From positions 62,001 through 126,000 of the forward strand of contig DAMCZI010000002.1 in NCBI GenBank assembly GCA_032095175.1: DNA of 64,000 nucleotides, read 5' to 3'. Of this stretch, positions 35,203 to 43,986 are shown piece after piece. The stretch comes from DAMCZI01 sp032095175. Its GTDB lineage: Bacteria > Bacillota > Clostridia > Clostridiales > Caloramatoraceae. The notes below the pieces were generated by a model, which was not told the DNA's origin, searched no databases, and saw nothing but the letters and a program-made list of their open reading frames with translations. Position numbers and translations under genes: made by a program. How positions within the stretch are numbered: the first letter of the stretch is position 1; every line of letters begins with the position of its first letter.

Positions 35203-36081
35203 TCATTTTATATTCTTAAAAAATTTTATGTTAAAATATAACGCAAAAAACGCAAGAACAACAAAACTTCCTATCTTTGTTATAATCACTGCAATTGGAA
35301 TCTCAATCCCTGCAGATACTTGAAATACTGTCTGGATTGGAAGCATGACCCCAATGATAATGCAAACGGTTAATAACATCTCTAATAAAATATATCCCAT
35401 TCCACTTCTTTTTTTTAATTGATATAAACAAATCAACGCAGTAGGAGCAATTACACCCATATCTAAAATGTATGTAATTTCTGTTGTGTACACCTCAATT
35501 AATTCTATGGGGCGTTTATTAGCTAATGAATTAATTATATCAGGAAGCCATGCAACAATAAGTGAAATTCCTGTTAAAGCCAAGAATATATAGATACCCT
35601 TATATGGTAATGTCTCTTCCATACTATCTGCTACCTGTTTTGTATCTAAACTTCCTATTGCAATAATAAGTCCAAACAAACTGGCTGAAAAAAGCGCAAT
35701 ATATACTAAATGCAATACATTATAAATTACACCAAATGCTATGCTCGCTGAATAATAAGTAAATACTGAGATGACAGCCATTAAGAACAATCGATTTTTT
35801 AATTTCTTCCTTTTCACATCCAATATCAATGCTATTATTAACATTGGAATAGCAAAACAAATGATTGTAAAATCTGTTCCCCGGAATATTGGTGCTCTAA
35901 TATATGAATCATTTGCATACAGTCCATCTCCATACATTCTAACTGTATCACCATATTGATTTACAAAATCAAATGCTTTTCCCCCTGTTGTATATAAAAG
36001 CCCAACTGCTGATGTTATAATTCCTAACACAATAATTATAGAAGTAACTAAATGCAAACTTCTATTATTGTTCCTATTCAT
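35203..36081 (-). CDS. polytopic membrane protein of unknown function
   Basis: This 292-aa protein has about seven to eight membrane segments. The first outer loop is long and rich in Tyr/Gly/Asp (YTTGGKAFDFVNQYGDTVRM). I do not recognise the family. GGAGGTG precedes the ATG. Nothing nearby gives a clear clue to its role. Confidence 0.65.
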   Translation of the reverse strand: MNRNNNRSLHLVTSIIIVLGIITSAVGLLYTTGGKAFDFVNQYGDTVRMYGDGLYANDSYIRAPIFRGTDFTIICFAIPMLIIALILDVKRKKLKNRLFLMAVISVFTYYSASIAFGVIYNVLHLVYIALFSASLFGLIIAIGSLDTKQVADSMEETLPYKGIYIFLALTGISLIVAWLPDIINSLANKRPIELIEVYTTEITYILDMGVIAPTALICLYQLKKRSGMGYILLEMLLTVCIIIGVMLPIQTVFQVSAGIEIPIAVIITKIGSFVVLAFFALYFNIKFFKNIK

Positions 36082-36206
36082 AATACACCTCCTTCTACCT
36101 AGGCTTCACTTAAGTTATCAAAAAAATAATTTTTAATAGCCTTATCTTTGAAATATATTGCAATTAATATAGATCATATAAATCTTCTTAAGTAGATTCT
36201 CAATTT

Positions 36207-36392
36207 TTATTGTCCAATTTTACGTTCAAATATAATCTCATATTCAGTGGGCTTTCCTTGTGAATTATAATACATAGGTAATACTTGTACCAATCTCCAA
36301 CCCTCTTTAGCATATTTGTCTATAATTTCATGATGATTAGCTTCTGTAAAAAAACCCCCTAAAGTTGCCTCAACATATTTGTATTCATACAT
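36207..36392 (-). CDS. DUF4177 domain protein
   Basis: The 61-aa protein matches the DUF4177 pattern: an initial strand YEYKYVEA, a helix (HHEIIDKYAKEGWRLVQVLP) and a final strand YEIIFERK. These small proteins have no known function. The start at MYEYKY is chosen because AGGGAGAAG lies upstream. Confidence 0.75.
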   Translation of the reverse strand: MYEYKYVEATLGGFFTEANHHEIIDKYAKEGWRLVQVLPMYYNSQGKPTEYEIIFERKIGQ

Positions 36393-36485
36393 TTTTTCTT
36401 CTCCCTTCAATAGATCTTAGGAAATCATATTAATACCATTTACCACCATTAACATCACATAATTCAACCATTCTTTTGACTTCTT

Positions 36486-37097
36486 CTAATTTTTCTTAAG
36501 TATATAATCTAAATAGCCTGATGTGCATTCTTCTCCATTTATGTTTCTTTTAATTACTCGTTTTTCCTTATATAAGATTTCAAAACCATTTAAATATCCT
36601 TTTAATTCTTCATCATTGTAGTGGCTATAGGATACTTCTTCTCCATCTTCTATCTGAAGAAACTCTCCTGGACTAATTTCTAATCCTTTTCCATAAGAAT
36701 CGCATTCTTCATTCAAAAAATTAACATAGCATAATCCACTAGGTTTTAGCACCCTTAAAAATTCTTCTAGAGCTAATAAAAAGTCTTTTTTCTTCATGTG
36801 GACAGATGTATTATAAGAAAAAACAAAGCTGAAAAACTTATTTTTAAAAGGAATATTTATCATATCTCCTTTTATAATGTTTAAATCCATATTATGTATT
36901 TCACAGAATTTATTAGCCTTCATTAATTGATTTTCACATTTTTCTATTCCATAAGTTTTATATCCGAATTCATAAAAAAGAGACAGTGGTGGATTTAGGC
37001 CACCAGCTCCACAATCCAAAACTATTTTCTCATGTGAAGTAGAATTGCAGTACTTTAAGAAATTATGAAGTGGAAAAGCATTTATTAGATTATGCAT
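36486..37097 (-). CDS. class I SAM-dependent methyltransferase
   Basis: This 203-aa methyltransferase has motif I IVLDCGAGGLNPPLSLF, acidic YGIEKCENQL, and FSFVFSYNTSVHMKKKDFLL as motif IV/V. The glycine loop is unusual (CGAGGLNPP), with two prolines. A C-terminal strand (EILYKEKRVIKRNINGE) completes the fold. GAGGGG precedes the ATG. The substrate is unknown. Confidence 0.82.
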   Translation of the reverse strand: MHNLINAFPLHNFLKYCNSTSHEKIVLDCGAGGLNPPLSLFYEFGYKTYGIEKCENQLMKANKFCEIHNMDLNIIKGDMINIPFKNKFFSFVFSYNTSVHMKKKDFLLALEEFLRVLKPSGLCYVNFLNEECDSYGKGLEISPGEFLQIEDGEEVSYSHYNDEELKGYLNGFEILYKEKRVIKRNINGEECTSGYLDYILKKN

Positions 37098-37142
37098 ATT
37101 TCATCCCCTCTTCCCCAATTACTATAGTTGAGTACAATAACC

Positions 37143-37685
37143 CTATTTTTGTACTCTATAAGAATTAATTTTTTGAGTTACATAATCATAAACTTCTTTT
37201 ATTCTAAAATTATTTACTACTTTATATTTTTTTATTATCATTATAACTGCAGTAACTTCAAATATAGTTATATATACATCCTTTATATCAAATATGAAAA
37301 ATCCTTTAAGCCATATAAAATCTAAGCTTCCACCCCAAAACACTTTGTCAATTAAGGAACATATAGCACCTGCTAGCAAATTTATAAACATGAAATCAAT
37401 TATTAATAAATTATATTTTTTATATTTTAGAAAATCATATATAATAATAGTTATTAGTAATGAAACAATCCCAATTATGATATGGATCATTAATCCAACT
37501 TCCAATTTAAACAAAGAATTAATCCATGAATAATCAATATTTAAATATGGCTTAAACGCAATTACTCCTTTTATAAGGTTAAGCTCAATATCTAAATAAT
37601 TTCTATCAATTATTATTTTAGTAATTTGATCGATTATGATTAATAAAATTAAAATTATGAATGTTCTTACCTTTGAATATCTCAT
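37143..37685 (-). CDS. lspA: signal peptidase II-like protein
   Basis: The 180-aa membrane protein has four helices and LspA-type motifs: IDQITKIIIDRNY near the start, NLLAGAICSLIDKVF with the first catalytic Asp, and FDIKDVYITIFEV with the second. The usual N-x-G-A-A-F motif is missing and the G-N-x-x-D-R block reads C-S-L-I-D-K, so it is a divergent paralog. LspA removes lipoprotein signal peptides. AGGAGAG precedes the ATG. It starts 16 bp after the upstream membrane-protein gene and is likely cotranscribed with it. Confidence 0.75.
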   Translation of the reverse strand: MRYSKVRTFIILILLIIIDQITKIIIDRNYLDIELNLIKGVIAFKPYLNIDYSWINSLFKLEVGLMIHIIIGIVSLLITIIIYDFLKYKKYNLLIIDFMFINLLAGAICSLIDKVFWGGSLDFIWLKGFFIFDIKDVYITIFEVTAVIMIIKKYKVVNNFRIKEVYDYVTQKINSYRVQK

Positions 37686-37701
37686 AAGACTCTCCTATTA
37701 A

Positions 37702-38313
37702 TTAGCTTAATAATAACCACACTAATAAAATTGCAGCCCAGCTTGTATTGTCCAAATTTATCATTATGCTATTTAGCTTCATTTTTTTAAGAAAAGGTAT
37801 CTGTTTGTTTATACTCATATCAAGCAACATACTTAAGTAGAAAAATACTAATAGGCTATAAATTATACCTAGTATAAAAAATAGTATTTGTCCATTTAAC
37901 CAAAAACAAATTGTGAGAAATATTGTCCAAACACCTTTTAAAAATCCAGCCATTAGTTCAACTTGTCCACCTAAAAGGCCATTCATCATCCACTTATCTC
38001 TATTTTCCCATAGCTCCAAATCTGAATTCTGCATTTTGGAGGAATAGGATAAATGACTTGCTTGGAGAAGCATTGTTGTTATATAAATGATAATTGATAA
38101 CATACCAAATATTGTTCCTACTAATAAAAAATCATAGTTTTTCATTTTCATATAGATAACTAAAGGTATCGGCAGCCAGCAAAGGAACATCAGCGACATT
38201 AACAAATGTAAAAAACCACTTTCATTATTTGACAATAACTTTTGAAATGAGCCCAATATGATTATAAATAATAATACTCCAATTAACCCCAATATAAAAG
38301 TTGTAATAACCAC
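37702..38313 (-). CDS. polytopic membrane protein of unknown function
   Basis: The 203-aa protein has about five to six membrane segments. I set the start at GTG (VVITTFILGL) because GGGGG lies eight bases upstream; an ATG nine codons earlier lacks a ribosome site. The family is not recognised. It is followed closely by the lspA-like gene, and a lipoprotein-related or envelope role is only a guess. Confidence 0.6.
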   Translation of the reverse strand: MVITTFILGLIGVLLFIIILGSFQKLLSNNESGFLHLLMSLMFLCWLPIPLVIYMKMKNYDFLLVGTIFGMLSIIIYITTMLLQASHLSYSSKMQNSDLELWENRDKWMMNGLLGGQVELMAGFLKGVWTIFLTICFWLNGQILFFILGIIYSLLVFFYLSMLLDMSINKQIPFLKKMKLNSIMINLDNTSWAAILLVWLLLS

Positions 38314-38453
38314 TTTATTTTCCCCCTTGTTTATTTCCATTATATTTTCTATGTATTAACAATTATATCCAAGTTGTCTAAATAACACAAATCAAATTTT
38401 CTTGATTATTACATGCCTCTTTTTCACATTACATCTATACGCCCTCCACTCAC

Positions 38454-38496
38454 CATCCATACAGATGTTGACGTTGTGATTTTATAAGCCTATAAT
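38454..38496 (+). promoter_or_regulatory. promoter and operator-like site of ribbon-helix-helix gene 1
   Basis: TTGACG (38468-38473), a 17-bp spacer and TATAAT (38491-38496) form a strong promoter. CATCCATACAGATG directly abuts the -35 box and matches the perfect palindrome CATCCATATGGATG in the same place upstream of gene 2 at 53 kb. It is a likely operator. Confidence 0.75.
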
Positions 38497-38535
38497 AGAA
38501 ATATATACCAATTAAGTATAGGGAGGATGATCATT

Positions 38536-38934
38536 ATGGCTGATACTGAAAAGATTACCATCAACATGAACATTGTTGATTTAGGTCAAATCGATTTACT
38601 AGTTGAGCAAGCTTTCTACTCTAATCGCACAGATTTTATTAAGACCGCCATTAGAAACCAGTTATCTAACCATTCAGTTGAAATTAAAGATACCATTACC
38701 CGTAGGGAATTTGCCCTTGGAATGCTTTACTATAGCCGCAAAGATCTTGAAGATGAACTTCTAAAAAATAACATGCTAGAAATTAAAGTTGTAGGCTTAT
38801 TAGTACTCAATGATGATATTGATCCTAATTTAGCACTAAAAACTATAAAATCCCTAAAAGTTTTAGGAGTTTTCAAGGCAAATGATAAAGTAAAGAAAGC
38901 ATTAGAAAGCAGAAAGGTACAAGACGCTTATTAA
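38536..38934 (+). CDS. ribbon-helix-helix (CopG-like) DNA-binding protein 1
   Basis: The 132-aa protein begins with a ribbon-helix-helix pattern: strand KITINMNI, helix DLGQIDLLVEQ, turn, helix NRTDFIKTAIRNQL. A C-terminal domain of about 80 residues (from EIKDTITRREFALGMLYYSR) of unknown role follows. It is highly similar to the protein at 53128-53526. GGGAGG lies nine bases before the chosen ATG; an in-frame ATG three codons earlier touches that site. It has its own promoter with an operator-like dyad and is closed by a terminator, so autoregulation is likely. Confidence 0.82.
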   Translation: MADTEKITINMNIVDLGQIDLLVEQAFYSNRTDFIKTAIRNQLSNHSVEIKDTITRREFALGMLYYSRKDLEDELLKNNMLEIKVVGLLVLNDDIDPNLALKTIKSLKVLGVFKANDKVKKALESRKVQDAY

Positions 38935-38950
38935 TATTAAATTCTAAGAA

Positions 38951-39003
38951 AAAGAGTTTATCAAAATATTTATTCTTATACTTAATATTCTGATAAACTC
39001 TTT
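38951..39003 (+). terminator. intrinsic terminator
   Basis: A 13-bp stem AAAGAGTTTATCA/TGATAAACTCTTT with further inner AATATT pairs, followed by TTTTGTTT. It ends ribbon-helix-helix gene 1 and faces the convergent gene at 39023. Confidence 0.8.
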
Positions 39004-39022
39004 TGTTTATACTATATATACT

Positions 39023-39718
39023 CTATTTAATTTTAACTATTTCAACAGCATTTTTAAATTTTTCTTCTATGGCATTAACTGCAAATCCTCTATGGTCTGC
39101 ACCTAAGATAAATGCTAATTTTTTACCTGGATTCTTTTCAATAATTGATGTTATATTTTTATCAATATTTTTATCTCGTTCCCTAAAAAAACTAACCATA
39201 GCTTCATAGGGTGTATTTTTTAATAAAGTCTCCATTTGTTTATAATAGATATCACAAATCATATCATATCTACCATCATTTAATTCAGCTGCAGTTATGT
39301 TAGTATTTACAATCTGATTACGCTTATTCCCACAAATATCCAAGGCTTGTCTTTCCTTTATAAACAATGGATCAGCTTCAAATTCGTCTTCCATTTTGTT
39401 TAAAAAAAAGTTATTAAAATATCCCTCTGGTACGAGTTTCCCTTCTAGACTTTTTTCATAATAATCAAAACCATACACATCTATGTTTTTGGACCATCTA
39501 AACAATGCTTCAATCATTTCATAAGGATAATACCTACTAAGATATTCTCCTGATTGCTTTATATCCTCAGGTCTAATCTCAACACCTAATATATCCGGGT
39601 TAAACTCTTCTAAAATACTAAAAAGATCATCATAGGTGTATGCTTTACTTGTTTTATGCAAGCTATGCACAGTAGATAAAACTAAAACTTGAGTCCTTTT
39701 AATGCAAAAACTACTCAT
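39023..39718 (-). CDS. TraB/GumN-like (Tiki-fold) domain protein
   Basis: This 231-aa protein shows VLVLSTVHSLHKT at the start, PDILGVEIRPED after it, and a final KLAFILGADHRGFAVNAIEE. The order of an early His, a later Glu and a late His matches TraB/PrgY/GumN-type or EreA/ChaN-like metal-dependent folds (also DUF5694). Activity is unknown. The start at MSSFCIK is chosen because GGGGG lies nine bases upstream. Confidence 0.6.
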   Translation of the reverse strand: MSSFCIKRTQVLVLSTVHSLHKTSKAYTYDDLFSILEEFNPDILGVEIRPEDIKQSGEYLSRYYPYEMIEALFRWSKNIDVYGFDYYEKSLEGKLVPEGYFNNFFLNKMEDEFEADPLFIKERQALDICGNKRNQIVNTNITAAELNDGRYDMICDIYYKQMETLLKNTPYEAMVSFFRERDKNIDKNITSIIEKNPGKKLAFILGADHRGFAVNAIEEKFKNAVEIVKIK

Positions 39719-39774
39719 ACATATGCGCCCCCTTATTTGTAAAATAGACTGCCTCATTAGAAGGTTATTAGAAA

Positions 39775-40449
39775 TTACTTCTTACAATGAAATTTTTCAA
39801 ACAGTTTTTCAAATAAAGCTCTTATTTCTAAATCAATATTAAATTTTTTGCACATTTCTGCAAAAATATTTTTGATATCATTCTTGAAATTACCATTCGT
39901 ATTTAAATTAGAAAGTCCAAGTGAATTTAAGTTCTCTTTAATTTCTGCTAAAAAAACATATGCACTACTTGTTCTATTTGATAAATACTTCAAAATCCCT
40001 TTATGTATTAAACGTAAAACCTTATACCATTCTGGTCTATCAGGAAGATATCTAGAATTTATATTTTTTCTTTTTACTTCTCCAGCATCTAAGTTAAAGC
40101 TTTCATCAAATTTAATCAGAATTTTACTATCCTTCAAATCTTCAATTGTAATTTTCTCTCTTAAGTCTAAATCAACTGAAATATTATCTGGATAAATAAG
40201 AATTAGAATGCCTTTTGGATTTATAGTAAGATTGGTCATTACAGGTTGTCCATATATAGTTATTAATTCATCAACATTTTGATCTGTAATATTACCAAGA
40301 ATAATCAAATCTATATCTGAAAATTCTGTTGCAATACCTTTTGCTAATGAACCTTTTAATATCATAGAAAGCTTATGCTCTGAACAATACTGATAAATGG
40401 CTTGTATATAATTTCTATAATTTATCGTTGGAAATTTTATTTCATCCAT
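39775..40449 (-). CDS. nucleotidyltransferase domain protein
   Basis: The 224-aa protein has the pol-beta nucleotidyltransferase site LKGSLAKGIATEFSDIDLII (G-S plus D-x-D) followed by a third acidic strand ISVDLDL. The helical C-terminal half resembles HI0074/KNTase-associated domains. It could be an antibiotic-modifying or MNT-type AMPylating protein; no HEPN partner gene is adjacent, which argues against a MNT/HEPN toxin pair. GAGGAA lies before the ATG. Confidence 0.78.
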   Translation of the reverse strand: MDEIKFPTINYRNYIQAIYQYCSEHKLSMILKGSLAKGIATEFSDIDLIILGNITDQNVDELITIYGQPVMTNLTINPKGILILIYPDNISVDLDLREKITIEDLKDSKILIKFDESFNLDAGEVKRKNINSRYLPDRPEWYKVLRLIHKGILKYLSNRTSSAYVFLAEIKENLNSLGLSNLNTNGNFKNDIKNIFAEMCKKFNIDLEIRALFEKLFEKFHCKK

Positions 40450-40470
40450 AAATATTCCTCATAATCATTT

Positions 40471-41049
40471 TTAATCATTTTTCTTTACAATGTATTCAAT
40501 ATCGGGCGTGCCATCTTTTCCATTATATTGTAAAATATATTCTCCCTTTGTATCATTGCCTTCAATACAAATTTTCAATGCTGGAATACCCTCAGGACGG
40601 ATGGCTTTTATCAGTAACCCCAATCCATCTTTTGTGTTTTCTTCCTTGTAAATTGTTTTATCCTCCTTTAATTTATCACTTTCATATACTAATGTTTTAA
40701 CCTCAATATTCATATTATTATATTTAGGAACTATTAGGAGGGACTCCTCAGTTGTCTTATCAACTTCAAAGGTTTTGAGCTCAGATATTTTATTAATATT
40801 ATCTGTTGTTGGGTTATTCAAAATAACTGCTAAAACATCACTTTTTTCATTGTCAAATTTAATATTGTTTAATGCACTGTTATTGCTGCTGTTACTATTA
40901 GTATTTATGCTGCTATTACCATTGTTACTGTTATCATTATTGACTTGTTTCCCACACGCTGTAAAAAATACATTTACTGCTAATAGAATTGCAAGAAGAC
41001 TAAATATCACAAAAGCACTTCGTTTTTTCAAATTAATACCCATTATCAT
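40471..41049 (-). CDS. lipoprotein with Asn/Ser-rich linker
   Basis: The 192-aa protein has a lipoprotein signal peptide (helix FVIFSLLAILLAVNVFF and lipobox FTAC), then a low-complexity Asn/Ser tether of about 30 residues. An outer domain ending in LQYNGKDGTPDIEYIVKK follows. The function is unknown. Two starts are possible (ATG at 41049 or 41043), both after GGGGAG. It is close to the nucleotidyltransferase gene downstream (21 bp). Confidence 0.75.
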   Translation of the reverse strand: MIMGINLKKRSAFVIFSLLAILLAVNVFFTACGKQVNNDNSNNGNSSINTNSNSSNNSALNNIKFDNEKSDVLAVILNNPTTDNINKISELKTFEVDKTTEESLLIVPKYNNMNIEVKTLVYESDKLKEDKTIYKEENTKDGLGLLIKAIRPEGIPALKICIEGNDTKGEYILQYNGKDGTPDIEYIVKKND

Positions 41050-41188
41050 TTCATCTCCCCATAGTTTATTATAGTTTTATGTATATCCTAATATATAGTT
41101 TACCAATAATCAACCTTTGGTATCTAATTGTGGATATTTAACAATGCATTTCCAAGAAATTTTACTTGTGTACAAATCCAATTTATCT

Positions 41189-41761
41189 TTATTTTTTCAA
41201 ATACCACTTGATGAATTTTTTAAAGCAAGATTGTTCTTCCTTACCCAAATATTTTTCTCTCTCATCATCATTCAATTCAGCTATAGTCTTTTCTATTTCT
41301 TCAACTTCAAATATATAACTTAACTTCGACCAATTTTTTTCATTCTCTATTCCTTTTATTACATTTGATAATCTACCCTTCGTTTCTGCCTCAAAGAATT
41401 CCATATTACAACCATCATAGTAAGCTAAACATTCCTCAAACTTGCAATCTCTATTTTTCTTATCCTCTATCAACTTTAAAATTCCTTCAACACCTATGGT
41501 ATCTAATGCATGATTAACAAATGCCCCAGGAAATCCTTTTAACTCATTAATGAAAAATCCTGAATCCACAGCAATACATGGCTTCTTTACAATTTTATAT
41601 GCTTGCATTACCTTTACCTTTGAAATTTCCTTAATACTATCGCTGCGAGGTTCTATTAGTTCCGCATTATATTGTATAACTTCTATATCCTTAAGCTCGC
41701 TTTGGGCTGATTTAACTTTCCCTAAATTAGATGTAACGAAAACAATTTGCTTTTTATTCAT
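41189..41761 (-). CDS. Ham1/RdgB-like non-canonical purine NTP pyrophosphatase
   Basis: This 190-aa protein shows the ITPase opening IVFVTSNLGKVKSAQSELK, ISKVKVMQAYKIVKKPCIAV with DSGF (catalytic acidic loop), and LKGFPGAFVNHALDTIG. These are the core motifs of Ham1 enzymes that hydrolyse dITP/XTP. The C-terminal S-H-R motif typical of RdgB is not evident, so it is a divergent member. The start at MNKKQIV follows AGAGGGAT. Confidence 0.85.
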   Translation of the reverse strand: MNKKQIVFVTSNLGKVKSAQSELKDIEVIQYNAELIEPRSDSIKEISKVKVMQAYKIVKKPCIAVDSGFFINELKGFPGAFVNHALDTIGVEGILKLIEDKKNRDCKFEECLAYYDGCNMEFFEAETKGRLSNVIKGIENEKNWSKLSYIFEVEEIEKTIAELNDDEREKYLGKEEQSCFKKFIKWYLKK

Positions 41762-41856
41762 CTTATCCCTCTTTTCAACTCTGCAATAAACCATTATTCC
41801 ATTGTTAGTTAAAATCCATTATATATCTCTTAGCATTAATCACATAATATTCAGCT

Positions 41857-42546
41857 TCAAATTATTATCTTTTTTAACCCTAGTAAATCCTTTGAATAGT
41901 GTTCTATTCCATCTTCTTTTTCAGCTCTTACTAAAACCCCTGTTATTCCTGCTTTTTCTGGCCCCCTAACATCTGCCTCTATACTATCTCCTACCATCCA
42001 TACTTTTTCAGGGTTTTCAGATTGTTTTAAAGCATATTCATAAATTTTCTGATTTGGCTTTTCAAACCCAATGTTAGCTGAGGATATACAATTATAAATC
42101 AACTCCTTTAATCCTAAGTAATTAACTATATCAGGCAGCTCAGGTAGATGATTTGATAATATAATATTTTTCCATCCATTCGATTTGAAATAACTAAGTG
42201 TTTCTATGGTATCATTATACAATACAAATTCATCAGGTTTTATTAATTGATAATGAGCTTGTTTCGCATATTGTCTGGCTTTATCTTCAGCTATGGAAAT
42301 CTGTCTATATGCCTTTTCAAATATCTTTTCTACAAGCTTCCACCACTCACCTCTAGAAGTTAAGTATGAATAATCTTTCTTATAATCTTGCCACGGAATT
42401 CCTATAATTTTTAACCTTTTAAAGTCTTCTATTGTAATTTTAGTACAAGGTTCATTACGTACCAAAACCTTATATAAAGCTTTGCTAATCATCCAATCAT
42501 TATGCGCTAAAGTGCCTTGAAAATCCCAAAATATAACCTTATTCAT
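41857..42546 (-). CDS. HAD superfamily hydrolase
   Basis: The 229-aa HAD has the nucleophile segment VIFWDFQGTLAHNDW, motif II IILSNHLPEL, Lys in GFEKPNQKIYEYAL and motif IV VWMVGDSIEADVRGPEKAG. The second position after the nucleophile Asp is Gln rather than Asp. The C-cap helices (ISIAEDKARQYAKQAHYQLI) mark a subfamily I member. The substrate is unknown. GAGAGTGATT precedes the chosen ATG. Confidence 0.87.
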   Translation of the reverse strand: MNKVIFWDFQGTLAHNDWMISKALYKVLVRNEPCTKITIEDFKRLKIIGIPWQDYKKDYSYLTSRGEWWKLVEKIFEKAYRQISIAEDKARQYAKQAHYQLIKPDEFVLYNDTIETLSYFKSNGWKNIILSNHLPELPDIVNYLGLKELIYNCISSANIGFEKPNQKIYEYALKQSENPEKVWMVGDSIEADVRGPEKAGITGVLVRAEKEDGIEHYSKDLLGLKKIII

Positions 42547-42613
42547 AATAATCACTCTCACATATTCTTCTTTTGATTTAGTTTACATCTCCGATAAATT
42601 CTCACTTTAAAAA

Positions 42614-43774
42614 TCACGTGGTTATTTTAAATATACATGCTTTTGTAGTTATTGATATGTTACCTTCATCTTTTATAATATTTTCTATGTATCTAGTAAA
42701 TTCCCTTTTCTTTTCTCCTACAAGAATGGAACTTCCTTTTATTGTAGATGCTTTATAAGATATTATTGGTTCTGCATAAGGTACTACAATTTTTCCTTGA
42801 AGAACTTCTGTTTTAACCTCATTGAAGTATTTCTTTAGCAGTGGTTCCCCATTTTCAAGGTCAAATCTATCGCACATTCCATTATTATTTAACCCAATTT
42901 GAGGATCAAACTTTTCTACCAGTTCATTTAATTCTGCCATTGTTTCACATGAGTTTGTAGTTGTGTAGAAATGTCCCCCTTTTACAAGAATCCTTTTTAT
43001 TTCTGCCAAGGCTTTTTCTATATCAGGAACCAGGTAGAGCATATGCCTTGCGATTACAACATCAAAGCTTGCATCTTCATATGGAATGTCTTGAGCATCA
43101 ATCACCTTATATGTAATGTTCTTGCCACTTTGCTTTAAGTTTTCTTGAGCGCTTTGAAGCATACCCTCTGAAAAATCAGATAAGGTAATATTCCATTTAC
43201 TATCTACATTATCAATATTTTTATTCCAAAAGTCCCCACTTCCACACCCTAGTTCAAGTATCCTTGCTTTAGCTGGAAACTGCATCTGATTAAAGCACCA
43301 ATTATTCCAATCTGTTTTATTAGTATTTAAACTATGAAGTTTTCCTCTTAAGCTAAATTTCTCAACTGTTTTATACTGTTCTCTTACTTTACTCTCCATA
43401 TTAGTTATCTTGATAATATCGATGAGTTTGTCCACCTCCAAAAATCCATTTTTACATATTTGATTTTCAGCTTTATTAAAGACAGATATAACTTCTTCCA
43501 TATGCTTTTTCTTTTCTTCCAAAGCCTTCTTTTGAATTTTAATTATATTCTCCAAATTATCCCCTGATTCAAGTAAAATTTGCTTTATCTCGCTTAAGGA
43601 TAATCCAATAAATTTTAAAGTTGTAATCTGCTGAAGCTTTAAGAAATCCTTTTCACAATAAACTCTATAACCCGAATCAGTCTTCTGGGATGGTTTTAAT
43701 AATCCAATTTTATCATAATGAAGTAATGTCTTTGTTGTGACACCTGCCCTTTTAGCAAACTCACTTATTTTCAA
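42614..43774 (-). CDS. MerR-family regulator fused to SAM methyltransferase
   Basis: The 386-aa protein combines a MerR DNA-binding domain (residues 1-70: ISEFAKRAGVTTKTLLHYDK, GYRVY), a dimerisation coiled coil (about 75-110), and a methyltransferase domain (motif I ILELGCGSGDFWNKN near 171-185, FDVVIARHMLYLVPD later). In MerR proteins such as BmrR or TipA the C-terminal part binds a drug and activates its own or a nearby promoter; here that part looks like an enzyme. It starts at TTG with GGGAGGG upstream. Its own promoter has the 19-bp spacer characteristic of MerR control. Confidence 0.88.
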   Translation of the reverse strand: MKISEFAKRAGVTTKTLLHYDKIGLLKPSQKTDSGYRVYCEKDFLKLQQITTLKFIGLSLSEIKQILLESGDNLENIIKIQKKALEEKKKHMEEVISVFNKAENQICKNGFLEVDKLIDIIKITNMESKVREQYKTVEKFSLRGKLHSLNTNKTDWNNWCFNQMQFPAKARILELGCGSGDFWNKNIDNVDSKWNITLSDFSEGMLQSAQENLKQSGKNITYKVIDAQDIPYEDASFDVVIARHMLYLVPDIEKALAEIKRILVKGGHFYTTTNSCETMAELNELVEKFDPQIGLNNNGMCDRFDLENGEPLLKKYFNEVKTEVLQGKIVVPYAEPIISYKASTIKGSSILVGEKKREFTRYIENIIKDEGNISITTKACIFKITT

Positions 43775-43796
43775 GATATTCCCTCCCTTCAGAGTT

Positions 43797-43827
43797 ATTG
43801 TAAACTCTGACCTTAGGTTAGAGTCAA
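43797..43827 (-). promoter_or_regulatory. MerR-type promoter with 19-bp spacer and dyad
   Basis: Minus-strand TTGACT and TACAAT are 19 bp apart, and the spacer is filled by a dyad with halves ACTCTAACCT and AGGTCAGAGT. That over-long spacer with a dyad is the hallmark of promoters activated by MerR proteins, and the site lies directly before the MerR-fusion gene. Confidence 0.8.
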
Positions 43828-43858
43828 TAATTATTTAAATCCATTAGAATATTGATAA

Positions 43859-43970
43859 TTATATTTTCTTATCAAAAGATACAATCATTTGGATAGCATC
43901 ATCACCCTTAATACAAAATTTTATAGAATATGTTCCACTTTTATGGACAGAACTTATTTTACCATTTCCC
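43859..43970 (-). pseudogene. short C-terminal gene remnant
   Basis: A minus-strand open stretch reads SGTYSIKFCIKGDDAIQMIV before SFDKKI and a stop, with no start codon or ribosome site. It has the look of a protein C-terminus left after a deletion; family unknown. Confidence 0.35.
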
Positions 43971-43986
43971 AAAAGTATTATTTACT

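Noticed and set aside
39775..40449. MNT/HEPN toxin-antitoxin pair
   Set aside because: The nucleotidyltransferase resembles MNT-type antitoxins, but its neighbours are a TraB-like protein and a lipoprotein, not a HEPN protein.
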